A stretch of 64,000 nucleotides of DNA from NCBI RefSeq assembly GCF_021726515.1, contig NZ_JAKKCJ010000001.1, positions 868,001 to 932,000 of the forward strand. Direction: 5' to 3'. Both the position numbers and the translations under genes were made by a program. The stretch's first letter is position 1; each line of letters begins with the position of its first letter. The DNA is from Vibrio sp. CK2-1. GTDB taxonomy: Bacteria > Pseudomonadota > Gammaproteobacteria > Enterobacterales > Vibrionaceae. The notes under the pieces were generated by a model. It was given only the letters and a program-made list of their open reading frames with translations. It ran no database searches and was not told the origin of the DNA. Below, one piece after another: positions 19,443 to 27,809 of the stretch.

Positions 19443-20540
19443 TTATCTCTTATGGCCAGTATGGAGTTTGTTTTCTAAGTAAATGGAGTAGCGGGAAATC
19501 CCGAAACAAAATACCCAGAACACTAACCCAACAAACACATAACTCTCAGTTGAATAACCTAACCAATCCGGGTCATTATTCGCAGCCTGGCCGATACCTA
19601 GTACGTCATACATACCAATGATGAGAACAAGACTGGTATCTTTCAGTAGTGATAAGAAGTTATTTACAATAGATGGAATGGTGATTTTTAATGCCTGCGG
19701 CAACACTATTAATCCCATTTTTTGCCAATATGACAGCCCAAGTGAATCGGCTGCTTCGTATTGGCCTTTAGGGATCGCTTGTAAACCACCCCGTACTACT
19801 TCCGCCATATAAGCTGAATAGAACATCACCACACCGATTAAGGCTCGAATGAGTTTATCGGTTTGAATACCTTCAGCAAAAAATAGCGGCAACATGACTG
19901 AAGCCATAAATAATACGGTGATCAATGGAACACCACGCCAAATCTCAATGTAAGCAATACTCAACTTACTGATGATTGGCATTTTAGATCGTCGTCCTAA
20001 GGCTAAAACCACACCAATCGGTAACGAAAGAACGATACCTATGGTTGAAAGGATTAACGTAACCAGTAGGCCACCCCATTGGTGAGTATCAACTACTGGC
20101 AAACCAAACATCGAACCTTCAAGTAGACCCGCCATTAAAATAGGGTAGGCACTACCAAAAAAGATAAAGATCCAAGTCCGTTTCGGCGTTTTTTCGTAAG
20201 CCATCAAGACAACAAGAATCGCGAGTGTCCAGTAAAATAACTTAGGTCTCCACAGTTCTGCCGCTGGATAAAAGCCGAACATGAACTGATCCCAACGCAC
20301 ACTGATAAACACCCAACATGCACCGGTACTGCTACATGCATCTCGAGTTGTTCCTATCCAGTCTGCGTTGATGATTCCCCAATCTGCAATTGACCAAATT
20401 GTTGTCACAGCAATATAAGCCATCACTAAGGTCAAAAGGCTATTAAGAGGCGTACTAAACAAGTTTTTGCGTAACCAACCGATAAGCCCGACAGTATTAG
20501 CCGGTGGCGGGAGGTCAGGTAAAAATTGGTGCTTTTTCAT
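19443..20540 (-). CDS. aapM: General L-amino-acid ABC transporter permease AapM
   Basis: 365 residues with about eight hydrophobic helices. The ABC permease EAA loop ADSLGLSYWQKMGLIVLPQA sits in the C-terminal third. The long N-terminal extension with extra helices, which enlarges it over HisM-type permeases, is typical of AapM/BztC. It lies 54 bp upstream of aapP and 16 bp downstream of aapQ. A GGAG ribosome site is present. Confidence 0.92.
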   Translation of the reverse strand: MKKHQFLPDLPPPANTVGLIGWLRKNLFSTPLNSLLTLVMAYIAVTTIWSIADWGIINADWIGTTRDACSSTGACWVFISVRWDQFMFGFYPAAELWRPKLFYWTLAILVVLMAYEKTPKRTWIFIFFGSAYPILMAGLLEGSMFGLPVVDTHQWGGLLVTLILSTIGIVLSLPIGVVLALGRRSKMPIISKLSIAYIEIWRGVPLITVLFMASVMLPLFFAEGIQTDKLIRALIGVVMFYSAYMAEVVRGGLQAIPKGQYEAADSLGLSYWQKMGLIVLPQALKITIPSIVNNFLSLLKDTSLVLIIGMYDVLGIGQAANNDPDWLGYSTESYVFVGLVFWVFCFGISRYSIYLENKLHTGHKR

Positions 20541-20556
20541 CTAAATTCTCCGCTTG

Positions 20557-21765
20557 TTATCTTTCTACTAACGCAACTTTGCGGTTATAGATGTTCATGA
20601 GCCATGACGTTAATAAACTTAATCCTAAGTAAACTCCCATCGTCATAAAGATGATCTCAATAGCCTGGCCGGTTTGGTTGAGAGTTGTGCCGGCAAAAAC
20701 CGAGACAAGATCGGGATAACCAATTGCCATTGCTAATGAGGAGTTTTTGGTTAAATTCAAATACTCACTGGTAAGGGGAGGAACGATGATTCGCATCGCT
20801 TGTGGAATAACAACCAATTTTAGCGTTTTTGATTGCGATAAACCTAAAGCGGTTGCGGCTTCTGTTTGACCATGACTGACAGCTTCAATGCCTGAGCGAA
20901 CAATTTCAGCGATAAAGGCTGAAGTGAATATGCCTAGAGCAAGCCATAAAGCGAACAATTCAGGCAGTACGGTAATGCCACCATTGAAGTTGAAGCCTTT
21001 TAATTCAGGGTAATCTGCTGAAATTGGCATTCCCATAATGAAATAAGCGACAACGGGTAAGCCGATACATAAGCCTAAAACAATTCTAGTAACTGGCGTT
21101 TGTAACCCTGTCACTTTTTGTCTGTTTTTAGCCCAGATATACACACCGATGCTGAGCACAACCGCAAGAATAGCCGCAGCGCCGATTAACCAACTACCAG
21201 ATTCAAAGATCGGTTTTGGCACATATAAACCACGTATGTTTAGAAATATAGCCTCGCCTAAGCTGAGACTTTGCCTTGCGGAAGGTAGGGCTTGTAGAAC
21301 CGCAAAATACCAGAATAGTATCTGTAATAGAGGGGGTACATTACGAACAATTTCTATGTATACCGCAGCAAGACGATTAACCATCCAGTTGGACGATAAA
21401 CGCGCAATACCGACAGTAAAACCAAGAACAGTTGCTAGGATGATACCGAGAAAAGAAACTAAAACCGTGTTGAGTAGACCGACAACAAAAGTGCGGCCAA
21501 AAGTATAGGTTTCATCGTATTCAATTAACGCCAGACTGATCCCGAAACCAGCTTGTCGATCGAGGAACCCAAAACCAGTGGAGATACCACGGTTATTCAG
21601 GTTATCGATAGTATTGTTGATGATGATATAGAAAAAGTAACCAAGTACCGCCACGGTGATAAGCTGAAAAGCAATCGAGCGGAATCTTGGGTTATAGATA
21701 AGGTGAGAAAGGGAGCTACCAGATGCTGACTGATTGACTGCTTTCTCAGATTCATTAGGTTTCAT
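20557..21765 (-). CDS. aapQ: General L-amino-acid ABC transporter permease AapQ
   Basis: 402 residues from the ATG giving MKPNESEK, which has TTGAGGT at proper spacing; an upstream ATG 7 codons earlier is less likely. About eight membrane helices are present, with the EAA loop ATALGLSQSKTLKLVVIPQA and a large insertion between the first helices, as in AapQ/BztB. It pairs with AapM. It is separated from aapJ by a terminator-like hairpin. Confidence 0.92.
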   Translation of the reverse strand: MKPNESEKAVNQSASGSSLSHLIYNPRFRSIAFQLITVAVLGYFFYIIINNTIDNLNNRGISTGFGFLDRQAGFGISLALIEYDETYTFGRTFVVGLLNTVLVSFLGIILATVLGFTVGIARLSSNWMVNRLAAVYIEIVRNVPPLLQILFWYFAVLQALPSARQSLSLGEAIFLNIRGLYVPKPIFESGSWLIGAAAILAVVLSIGVYIWAKNRQKVTGLQTPVTRIVLGLCIGLPVVAYFIMGMPISADYPELKGFNFNGGITVLPELFALWLALGIFTSAFIAEIVRSGIEAVSHGQTEAATALGLSQSKTLKLVVIPQAMRIIVPPLTSEYLNLTKNSSLAMAIGYPDLVSVFAGTTLNQTGQAIEIIFMTMGVYLGLSLLTSWLMNIYNRKVALVER

Positions 21766-21788
21766 ACTGCGTAACCTCAAAATCATTG

Positions 21789-21815
21789 AAAAAAAAGGGC
21801 AGCCGAAACCGCCCT
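21789..21815 (-). terminator. Attenuator-like hairpin between aapJ and aapQ
   Basis: On the minus strand a short GC stem (AGGGC/GCCCT with partial internal pairing) is followed directly by eight T. Such leaky terminators after a binding-protein gene are a common way to make more binding protein than permease. Confidence 0.6.
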
Positions 21816-21843
21816 AGTCCAGAGTATTATGAAGTTATGTGTA

Positions 21844-22866
21844 TTAACGAATTGGTGGCGCGTATTGGAAGCCACCTGCGTTCCAAAGTTTATTTACACC
21901 ACGGTCAACTTTAAGTGGTGAACCTTGACCGACAGTACGTTCAAACATTTCACCGTAGTTACCCACTTGCTTAACGATTTGGTAAGCCCAATCATCTTTT
22001 AGTCCTAGACCTTCGCCTTTTGGCCCATCAAGACCTAAAATGCGCTTCACGTTTGGATCGTTAGACTTTTTCATTTCATCGACATTGGCTTGAGTCACGC
22101 CATATTCTTCGGCATTGATCATGGCAAATAATGTCCACTTAGTAACGTTAAACCACTGGTCGTCACCTTGACGTACCACTGGGCCTAATGGTTCTTTAGA
22201 AATGATTTCAGGTAAAACGGTCGCAGAACTAGGATCTTTTAAGTTTAAACGTAGTCCGTAAAGTTGAGATTGGTCTGAAGTCAGTACATCACAACGTCCA
22301 GAGTCAAAGCCTTTAGCGGTTTGATCCATAGTGTCAAAGACAACCGGCTTATATTCCATACCTTTAAGGCGGAAGTAATCGGCTAGGTTAAGTTCAGTCG
22401 TAGTACCTGATTGAACACAAACAGATGCGCCATCAAGCTCAGTTGCACTTTTAACACCAAGGTCTTTCTTAACCATGAAACCTTGACCATCGTAGTAAGT
22501 CGTTCCAACAAAGTTAAGACCTAGTGAACCATCACGTTGAAGTGTCCAGGTTGTGTTACGAGATAGAACATCTACCTCACCAGATTGTAGGGCAGTAAAA
22601 CGTTCTTTGGCGTTCAATGGAACGTATTTTACTTTAGATTTATCACCTAATACTGCAGCAGCAACCGCTTGACAATATTCAACATCAAGACCTTCCCATT
22701 GGCCTTTTGAGTTGGGGTTTGAAAAGCCAGCAAGGCCAGTACTTACACCACATTTTAGTTCATTCGCTTTTTGTACATCTTGCAGTGTGCCGGCGAAAGC
22801 TGTGTTAGCCATCATTGCAGCAGAAACTGCGACTGCTGAAGCGAGAAGTTTAATTGATTTTTGCAT
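21844..22866 (-). CDS. aapJ: General L-amino-acid ABC transporter periplasmic binding protein AapJ
   Basis: 340 residues. Signal peptide MQKSIKLLASAVAVSAAMMA to about residue 25 (cleavage after AFA). The mature part reads LKCGVSTGLAGFS and GLDVEYCQAVAAAVLGD, as in AapJ/BztA solute-binding proteins. It captures acidic and other L-amino acids in the periplasm for AapQMP. It is the first gene of the operon, with an AAGGA ribosome site. The E. coli counterpart yhd operon is nitrogen-regulated; no clear sigma-54 promoter was seen here. Confidence 0.93.
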   Translation of the reverse strand: MQKSIKLLASAVAVSAAMMANTAFAGTLQDVQKANELKCGVSTGLAGFSNPNSKGQWEGLDVEYCQAVAAAVLGDKSKVKYVPLNAKERFTALQSGEVDVLSRNTTWTLQRDGSLGLNFVGTTYYDGQGFMVKKDLGVKSATELDGASVCVQSGTTTELNLADYFRLKGMEYKPVVFDTMDQTAKGFDSGRCDVLTSDQSQLYGLRLNLKDPSSATVLPEIISKEPLGPVVRQGDDQWFNVTKWTLFAMINAEEYGVTQANVDEMKKSNDPNVKRILGLDGPKGEGLGLKDDWAYQIVKQVGNYGEMFERTVGQGSPLKVDRGVNKLWNAGGFQYAPPIR

Positions 22867-23344
22867 GTGTATCCTTCCTGTATACGTCCATTGAAATCAG
22901 GTTGAACTGAAAACGAATTTGTCTGTGATTGATTAAACTAATGTTGTTTTAATTAGAATATTTGTTCGGTACACCTTTATATTTAAGTGAGGCTTCGTAC
23001 CTGTTTTACTCTTAAAGAGTAGGAAAGAATTTGAAATACACAAACCACTACATCCATTATGTGATTGAGTTGCATCACAAATCTTTCATTAAGTTTAGGA
23101 TGTATAAATGTCATAGCAATGTAAATAGTGCAAAGGTGCACCACGATGTCACATTTAATCTTTTATTCTGAATAGTAGTGTAAGGGCGCTATATAATTAT
23201 CAATAGAGTGCTTACTAATGGATTAATCAATAAGTGAGGGTGATAAATTCGAAGTAAAATTGTTTGTGATAAAGATCTTATGTTTCCTCTGTGCACAAAT
23301 TTGGTAGTATCAAGCATGAGTGACACATCACAAAAAGGAATTAA
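22867..23344. promoter_or_regulatory. 478-bp divergent intergenic region (aapJ / siroheme gene)
   Basis: Long AT-rich gap that should carry the aapJ promoter (leftward) and the siroheme-gene promoter (rightward). It shows a split pair of CRP-like halves TGTGA and TCACA spaced by 10 instead of 6 (about 23060-23080), and a TGCACC half-site at 23137 that resembles half an NtrC site. Neither is convincing. No ORF or RNA gene could be supported. Confidence 0.35.
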
Positions 23345-24280
23345 ATGCGTTATTTCCCAGTTTTTTTAGATCTAAACAAGAAAGCAGTACTGGTTGTCGG
23401 CGGCGGTGAAGTGGCTTGTCGTAAAGTAGATATGCTTCTTAGAGCAGGGGCAAATGTCACGGTAGTCTCACCGAATATTCACCCACATTTACTTTCTCTT
23501 GCAGAGCAACAATCACTGCTTTGGGTGAAGGCGTTTTACCAATCTGAGATGTTGCAAGATTATATTCAGGTCTGGGCAACGACCGATAACCCACAGTTGA
23601 ACCATCAAGTTCATCATGATGCTAAGCAAAAAAACATCATGGTTAATGTGGTCGATGATAAACCTTATTGTGACTTTATTACGCCTTCTATGATCAACCG
23701 TGGTCGTATTCAAATAGCGGTATCTAGTGGTGGGGCGTCACCGGTATTAATCCGTTATCTGCGTGAAAAGTTAGAGTCTATGTTGCCGCAGAACTTATCA
23801 CTACTAGCAGATTTTGGCGCATCTAAACGTAATAGCATTAAAGAATCATTAGCCACGGTAGATGAAAGACGTAAGTTTTGGGAGCGTTTCTTTTCTTCGG
23901 CAAAAATTCCAACCATTACCAAGCGTGAACAATTGGAATCTCTATATCTCGATACTTTGCAAGATAAAGTGGAAGTGACCTCGGTTTTGCATTGGATCCA
24001 GTTTAATCATGATGTTGAAAACCTTTCGATTAAAGCACTACGTTTAATGCAAGAATCTGAATTGGTTTTGTATCCAGCGAATTGTCCATTTGAATTTGTG
24101 GATTTATGCCGTCGCGATGCAGACAGAGAAGAATACCAAGACACCCACCACTTAGCCGGGTTAATCGAGAAAGCCAAAGCGGATAAATTAAGAGTTTGTA
24201 TATTTACCGCAAGTGATCCAATCGCCTCAGAACTGAAACTTTTAATGGGTAATGACAAGTTAATTAGAATTGCTGAATAA
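23345..24280 (+). CDS. Siroheme synthase: precorrin-2 dehydrogenase/ferrochelatase with a decayed C-terminal SUMT domain
   Basis: 311 residues. The N-terminal Met8/CysG-B part (1 to about 205) has the NAD loop VVGGGEVACRKVDMLL and the SSGGASPVLIRYLR segment, so it should oxidise precorrin-2 to sirohydrochlorin and insert iron. The remaining about 100 residues align with the start of the CysG uroporphyrinogen methyltransferase domain: LSIKALRLMQESELVLY and CRRDAD match LTLKGL...VVYD and RRDAD. The GAGPGD loop is lost, the GGDPF loop reads TASDPI, and the rest of the domain is missing. Methyltransferase activity must come from a separate cobA. AAAGGA ribosome site. Confidence 0.88.
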   Translation: MRYFPVFLDLNKKAVLVVGGGEVACRKVDMLLRAGANVTVVSPNIHPHLLSLAEQQSLLWVKAFYQSEMLQDYIQVWATTDNPQLNHQVHHDAKQKNIMVNVVDDKPYCDFITPSMINRGRIQIAVSSGGASPVLIRYLREKLESMLPQNLSLLADFGASKRNSIKESLATVDERRKFWERFFSSAKIPTITKREQLESLYLDTLQDKVEVTSVLHWIQFNHDVENLSIKALRLMQESELVLYPANCPFEFVDLCRRDADREEYQDTHHLAGLIEKAKADKLRVCIFTASDPIASELKLLMGNDKLIRIAE

Positions 24281-24294
24281 AGTATAAAACCATC

Positions 24295-24350
24295 AACCAC
24301 TTCGGCGTATTTAGTCTAAACTTTAAAGAGTAGGCTTCGCGGAGGTGGTT
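24295..24350 (+). promoter_or_regulatory. Hairpin sequestering the astE ribosome binding site
   Basis: AACCACTTCGGCG (24295-24307) pairs with CGCGGAGGTGGTT (24338-24350) over 12 of 13 positions, counting one G-U pair, with a 30-nt loop. The right arm contains the GGAGG Shine-Dalgarno and touches the astE ATG. In RNA the ribosome site would be double-stranded, so translation would need opening by a ligand, protein, small RNA or temperature. Confidence 0.5.
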
Positions 24351-25394
24351 ATGGAGCACCAACATCATCAAAAAGATAACCCTTTAATTAATGATCTCGT
24401 GACAAAAGGGTTTATTTATACCACTTTGCATCATTTATCGTGGCCGCAGCAAACTCTCACGGTAGATAACGGCCTAGTGCTACGGTTTTATCATCGCGGC
24501 ATGTTAAGCATAACGCCGGCTCATTACAAAGGGGACAGCGCCACGGTAATATCGGTTGGCATTCATGGTGATGAAACGGGGCCGATTGAATTGGTCGATA
24601 AACTGGTTACTCAAGTGCTATCTGGTGAGGTAACCATCAGCCATCCGTGTTTGTTTATTTTTGCTCACCCTGACGCCACCATAAAAAAACAGCGCTTTAT
24701 AGAACAAAACCTCAATCAACTTTTTGAAATGTCGAACATGCAAGTACGAGGTATCGAAGGGGAAATTGCTGCCAAAATAAAAGATGTCGTCGAATTGTTT
24801 TTTGAACGATCTTCTGGAAAGAAACGCTGGCACCTCGATCTCCATTGTTCTTCTCGTCCTTCTCAATACCCCGTTTTTGCTATTCGTCCTGCTACTAGAC
24901 ATCAATCCGATACCACAGACCAAGAATTAAAATACTTTGCCCAGCATGCAGATGTTCAGGCTGTTTTGTTATGCCATCATCCTAGTTATGCGTTTAGTTG
25001 GTATACCGGTGAGTATTTCCAAGCGAAGAGCTTAACCATTGAACTCGGGCAACTTAGAGCATTGGGCGAAAATGATCTTTCCGTCTTTACATCGTTTTTA
25101 TCCGGGATGCATTTACTACTCAATCGAAATGAAAAGTTAGATGATGTGAATTGTATGAATCAAGATATCGCAGTTTATGATGTGGTTGATGAGATCCGTA
25201 AGCAGCATCCAGATTTAGCTTTTACCGCACGACAAGCACTAATCAACTTTGAACCACTGTATTTAAATCAAGAATATGGAATACAAGGCGGCGTTCCGAT
25301 GATCTGTGAATCTGGCGGCTACGCTTTAGTGTTTGCCAATGATAAAGTGGATGTCGGTCAGAGAGCGGCGTTATTAGTCGAAAGAATTCGCTAA
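24351..25394 (+). CDS. astE: Succinylglutamate desuccinylase AstE
   Basis: 347 residues from the ATG at 24351, directly behind GGAGG; a GTG two codons earlier also lies in frame. Zinc site residues are visible in [12 protein letters not shown] (His and Glu) and in DLHCSSRP (second His), as in the AstE/aspartoacylase carboxypeptidase-like fold. It performs the last step of the arginine succinyltransferase pathway, giving glutamate and succinate. No astCADB genes are adjacent. Its ribosome site is buried in a predicted leader hairpin. Confidence 0.9.
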   Translation: MEHQHHQKDNPLINDLVTKGFIYTTLHHLSWPQQTLTVDNGLVLRFYHRGMLSITPAHYKGDSATVISVGIHGDETGPIELVDKLVTQVLSGEVTISHPCLFIFAHPDATIKKQRFIEQNLNQLFEMSNMQVRGIEGEIAAKIKDVVELFFERSSGKKRWHLDLHCSSRPSQYPVFAIRPATRHQSDTTDQELKYFAQHADVQAVLLCHHPSYAFSWYTGEYFQAKSLTIELGQLRALGENDLSVFTSFLSGMHLLLNRNEKLDDVNCMNQDIAVYDVVDEIRKQHPDLAFTARQALINFEPLYLNQEYGIQGGVPMICESGGYALVFANDKVDVGQRAALLVERIR

Positions 25395-25488
25395 AGATAA
25401 ATATATCCTGACTTTACTTTTCAATTGGTGCGTAACTGGTTATGGTATCGCAAACACCGCGAGCTTATACCTAAGTGACTATGATCAT

Positions 25489-26484
25489 ATGCAATTCAAT
25501 CAGTTAATTCACACCAAACACCAGCGCTGGAAACTGCCATTCATTTTAATCACGATGTTTTTAGCCAGCGTGAGTACTATCTATTTATCGGTTGGCGATT
25601 TATCCCTGTCTTTTTTCCATCCTATGTCTGACTTACAACAACAAGTGATCGTCAATCTTCGACTACCTAGGCTGTTTGCCGCCATATTATTAGGCGCTTC
25701 ACTTGCGGTAGCCGGTGCGACCTTACAAGTATTATTAGGCAATCCTCTGGCAGAGCCGGGCATTATTGGTATTTCAGGCGGGGCAAGTCTAGCGATGGTG
25801 ATCGCCTTGTTCTTTTTTCCTGTCTTAATGTCGCCACTAGGTTCAATGGCCGTCGCGATAGTGGGTTCGTTAGTTTTTACGCTTTTAATTGTGTCACTTG
25901 CCAAAGCGATGCGTTTAACCACTGGGCGCTTGTTACTGATTGGGGTAGCGTTAGGGATTTTATCTAGCGCGGTTGTGACCTGGGCGTTTTATTTCAGTGA
26001 TGACTTCAACCTAAGAATATTGATGTATTGGTTAATGGGTAGTATTAGCGGAGTATCTTGGGCTCAGGTGGCACTAGGGTTAATAATGTTACCCTGTATC
26101 GTTTGGTTGTGTTTCAAAGGTCGAGATTTAGACTTATTGATGGCGGGTGAGCAACATGCCAAACAACTTGGCTTAGATGTGTTTGCTCTACGTTGGAAGT
26201 TGATTATCTATGTGTCGATATTGGTCGGCTGTTCAGTGGCGATTGGCGGAGTGATCAGTTTTATAGGTTTAGTGGTTCCGCACCTCATTCGTTTGATTTT
26301 TGGCAGTGAAAACCGCTACCTATTACCGATGTCTGCATTGTGTGGCGCAAGTTTACTGGTATTGGCTGACTTACTTGCCAGAGTATCACTGACCAGTGCA
26401 GAACTGCCTTTAGGCGTAATGACAACGACGATTGGTGCGCCAGTGTTTATTTGGATGTTACTACGTGGGCATGATCAGAATTAA
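25489..26484 (+). CDS. btuC: Vitamin B12 ABC transporter permease BtuC
   Basis: 331 residues with about ten membrane helices of the FecCD family. Blocks [35 protein letters not shown] and [13 protein letters not shown] are typical. It should import cobalamin with BtuD. It is 2 bp upstream of btuD in the same direction. No cobalamin riboswitch and no btuF were seen nearby. Confidence 0.9.
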   Translation: MQFNQLIHTKHQRWKLPFILITMFLASVSTIYLSVGDLSLSFFHPMSDLQQQVIVNLRLPRLFAAILLGASLAVAGATLQVLLGNPLAEPGIIGISGGASLAMVIALFFFPVLMSPLGSMAVAIVGSLVFTLLIVSLAKAMRLTTGRLLLIGVALGILSSAVVTWAFYFSDDFNLRILMYWLMGSISGVSWAQVALGLIMLPCIVWLCFKGRDLDLLMAGEQHAKQLGLDVFALRWKLIIYVSILVGCSVAIGGVISFIGLVVPHLIRLIFGSENRYLLPMSALCGASLLVLADLLARVSLTSAELPLGVMTTTIGAPVFIWMLLRGHDQN

Positions 26485-26486
26485 TT

Positions 26487-27254
26487 ATGAATAAAATAAC
26501 ACCTATGCTCGATATAAAAGATCTCAGCGTATCAAATCGCTTGATGCCGATGAGCTTTCAAGTCAACCCTGGTGAAATCCTACATGTGATTGGTCCAAAT
26601 GGGAGTGGTAAAAGTACCTTGCTTGAAGTGCTATCTGGCTTACTTTCACATCAAGGAACGGTGACTTTCAGCGGTGAATCAATCGCTCAATATGATTTGA
26701 AAGAACTGGCAAAGATCCGCGGCTATTTATGTCAGTCAGATCGACCGGCGTTTAATATGTCAGTCTTTCAATATTTATCGCTCTCTATCAACAAAGACAT
26801 TCATCATGATGTAGTGGAAAAAGCGGTGAGTGAAATTACCACGCAACTTTGCATTACCGATAAGCTAGGCAAAAGCATTCATCATTTATCGGGCGGTGAA
26901 TGGCAAAGAGTGCGACTTGCCGGAGTATGCTTGCAAGTGTGGCCAACTTTGAACCCAGATGCGAAAGTATTGCTGCTCGATGAACCCGCAGCGCCTTTAG
27001 ATGTTGGTCAAGAAAGCTTGCTGTATCAAATGATAGAAGTGATGGTGAGCAAAGGCTTAACCGTAGTGATGGCAAATCATGATTTAAATCGAACCTTGCG
27101 ACACTCTGACAAAGTGTTGATTCTCAAAGATGGTGTATTAAAAGCAGTAGGCGAAACAAAGTCACTTTTAACCAGTCAATTACTGACAGAGATATTTAAT
27201 ACCCAAGTCACGCGGATTGAGCATGATGGACAAGCGCACTTATTGTTTGATTAA
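26487..27254 (+). CDS. btuD: Vitamin B12 ABC transporter ATPase BtuD
   Basis: 255 residues. Walker A GPNGSGKST, signature LSGGEWQRVRLAG, Walker B LLLDEPAAPLDVG, and switch His in MANHDLNRTLRHSD. The LSGGEWQRV signature and DEPAAPLD are characteristic of BtuD. It lies 2 bp after btuC. The following 555 bp are non-coding and mark the start of the accessory segment. Confidence 0.9.
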   Translation: MNKITPMLDIKDLSVSNRLMPMSFQVNPGEILHVIGPNGSGKSTLLEVLSGLLSHQGTVTFSGESIAQYDLKELAKIRGYLCQSDRPAFNMSVFQYLSLSINKDIHHDVVEKAVSEITTQLCITDKLGKSIHHLSGGEWQRVRLAGVCLQVWPTLNPDAKVLLLDEPAAPLDVGQESLLYQMIEVMVSKGLTVVMANHDLNRTLRHSDKVLILKDGVLKAVGETKSLLTSQLLTEIFNTQVTRIEHDGQAHLLFD

Positions 27255-27313
27255 TGCTTTGGTATTGATGTCTATTCTAACTTAATCATACAACTTCGGG
27301 TGCTTTAAAGTTG

Positions 27314-27350
27314 TCATTCCAGCCGAGCCTAGGCGAGAGCAGGAATCTAT
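27314..27350. repeat. Short palindromic intergenic repeat (REP-like)
   Basis: GTCATTCC and GGAATC arms flank a GC-rich core containing GCCTAGGC. Elements beginning GTCATTCC and ending GGAATCT are common dispersed palindromes in bacterial genomes. Only one copy is in this window, so the class is inferred. Confidence 0.4.
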
Positions 27351-27500
27351 TTACCACAATCGTATATTAGAAGTTTGATTGTGCTTTCTTTAGATGCGTT
27401 TAACTAAACAATAAGTGTCCAGAAAATACTCGCTTCCTTTCACTTTCTGTGTGTTTATACAGTTATAATTTAATTTTTTTGGTATTAAACGGTTTTGTGT

Positions 27501-27620
27501 GAAAGCGAGAACTTATACCTATATGTGAGCTATCGGAATTCATTGTTAATTAGCAATAATATGTAAGAATTGAAAGTGCATCCCTGTCACAATTGTCTCG
27601 CTGAACCCATTCTCGCTTTC
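27501..27620. repeat. 11-bp inverted repeat enclosing about 120 bp
   Basis: GAAAGCGAGAA (27501-27511) and TTCTCGCTTTC (27610-27620) are perfect inverted arms. The interior has no ORF. It could be a small non-autonomous element or a fortuitous pair; no target-site duplication was seen. Confidence 0.35.
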
Positions 27621-27809
27621 TCCATCGCATAAAATCGGCTAAATGCTTTAATAAAGCGCTCATTAGAGTATCTTATGGTAACAAATGTATTGATTAGCAG
27701 TGAACGTGTTGAAGTAATCTGCGGGTTTATCCAAGTTTCTTGCTAATATACTGTTATATGCCAAGCGCTCCCTTCATTTCGCTGAATCAACGTAGGAATA
27801 ATTCATTAG

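Larger units (their letters stand above)
27255..27809. other. 555-bp non-coding junction before the integron-like cassettes
   Basis: No ORF is supported. It holds a short palindromic repeat (27314-27350), an 11-bp inverted repeat GAAAGCGAGAA/TTCTCGCTTTC enclosing about 120 bp (27501-27620), and one copy of GTGAAAGCGAGA that recurs at 30101-30112 beyond the cassettes. No clear attI or attC core (GTTRRRY) was found just before the first cassette; GTTATAT near 27752 is the closest. Confidence 0.4.

Noticed and set aside
23060..23080. CRP site upstream of aapJ
   Set aside because: The TGTGA and TCACA halves are 10 bp apart, not 6.
23137..23153. NtrC site upstream of aapJ
   Set aside because: Only the TGCACC half is good; the other half matches 3 of 6, and the nearby TGG/TTGCA text has 9 instead of 10 bp between GG and GC, so no sigma-54 promoter is supported.
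25395..25488. Cobalamin riboswitch before btuC
   Set aside because: The gap is only about 94 bp and lacks the B12-box text GCCACTG, so it is too short for the element.
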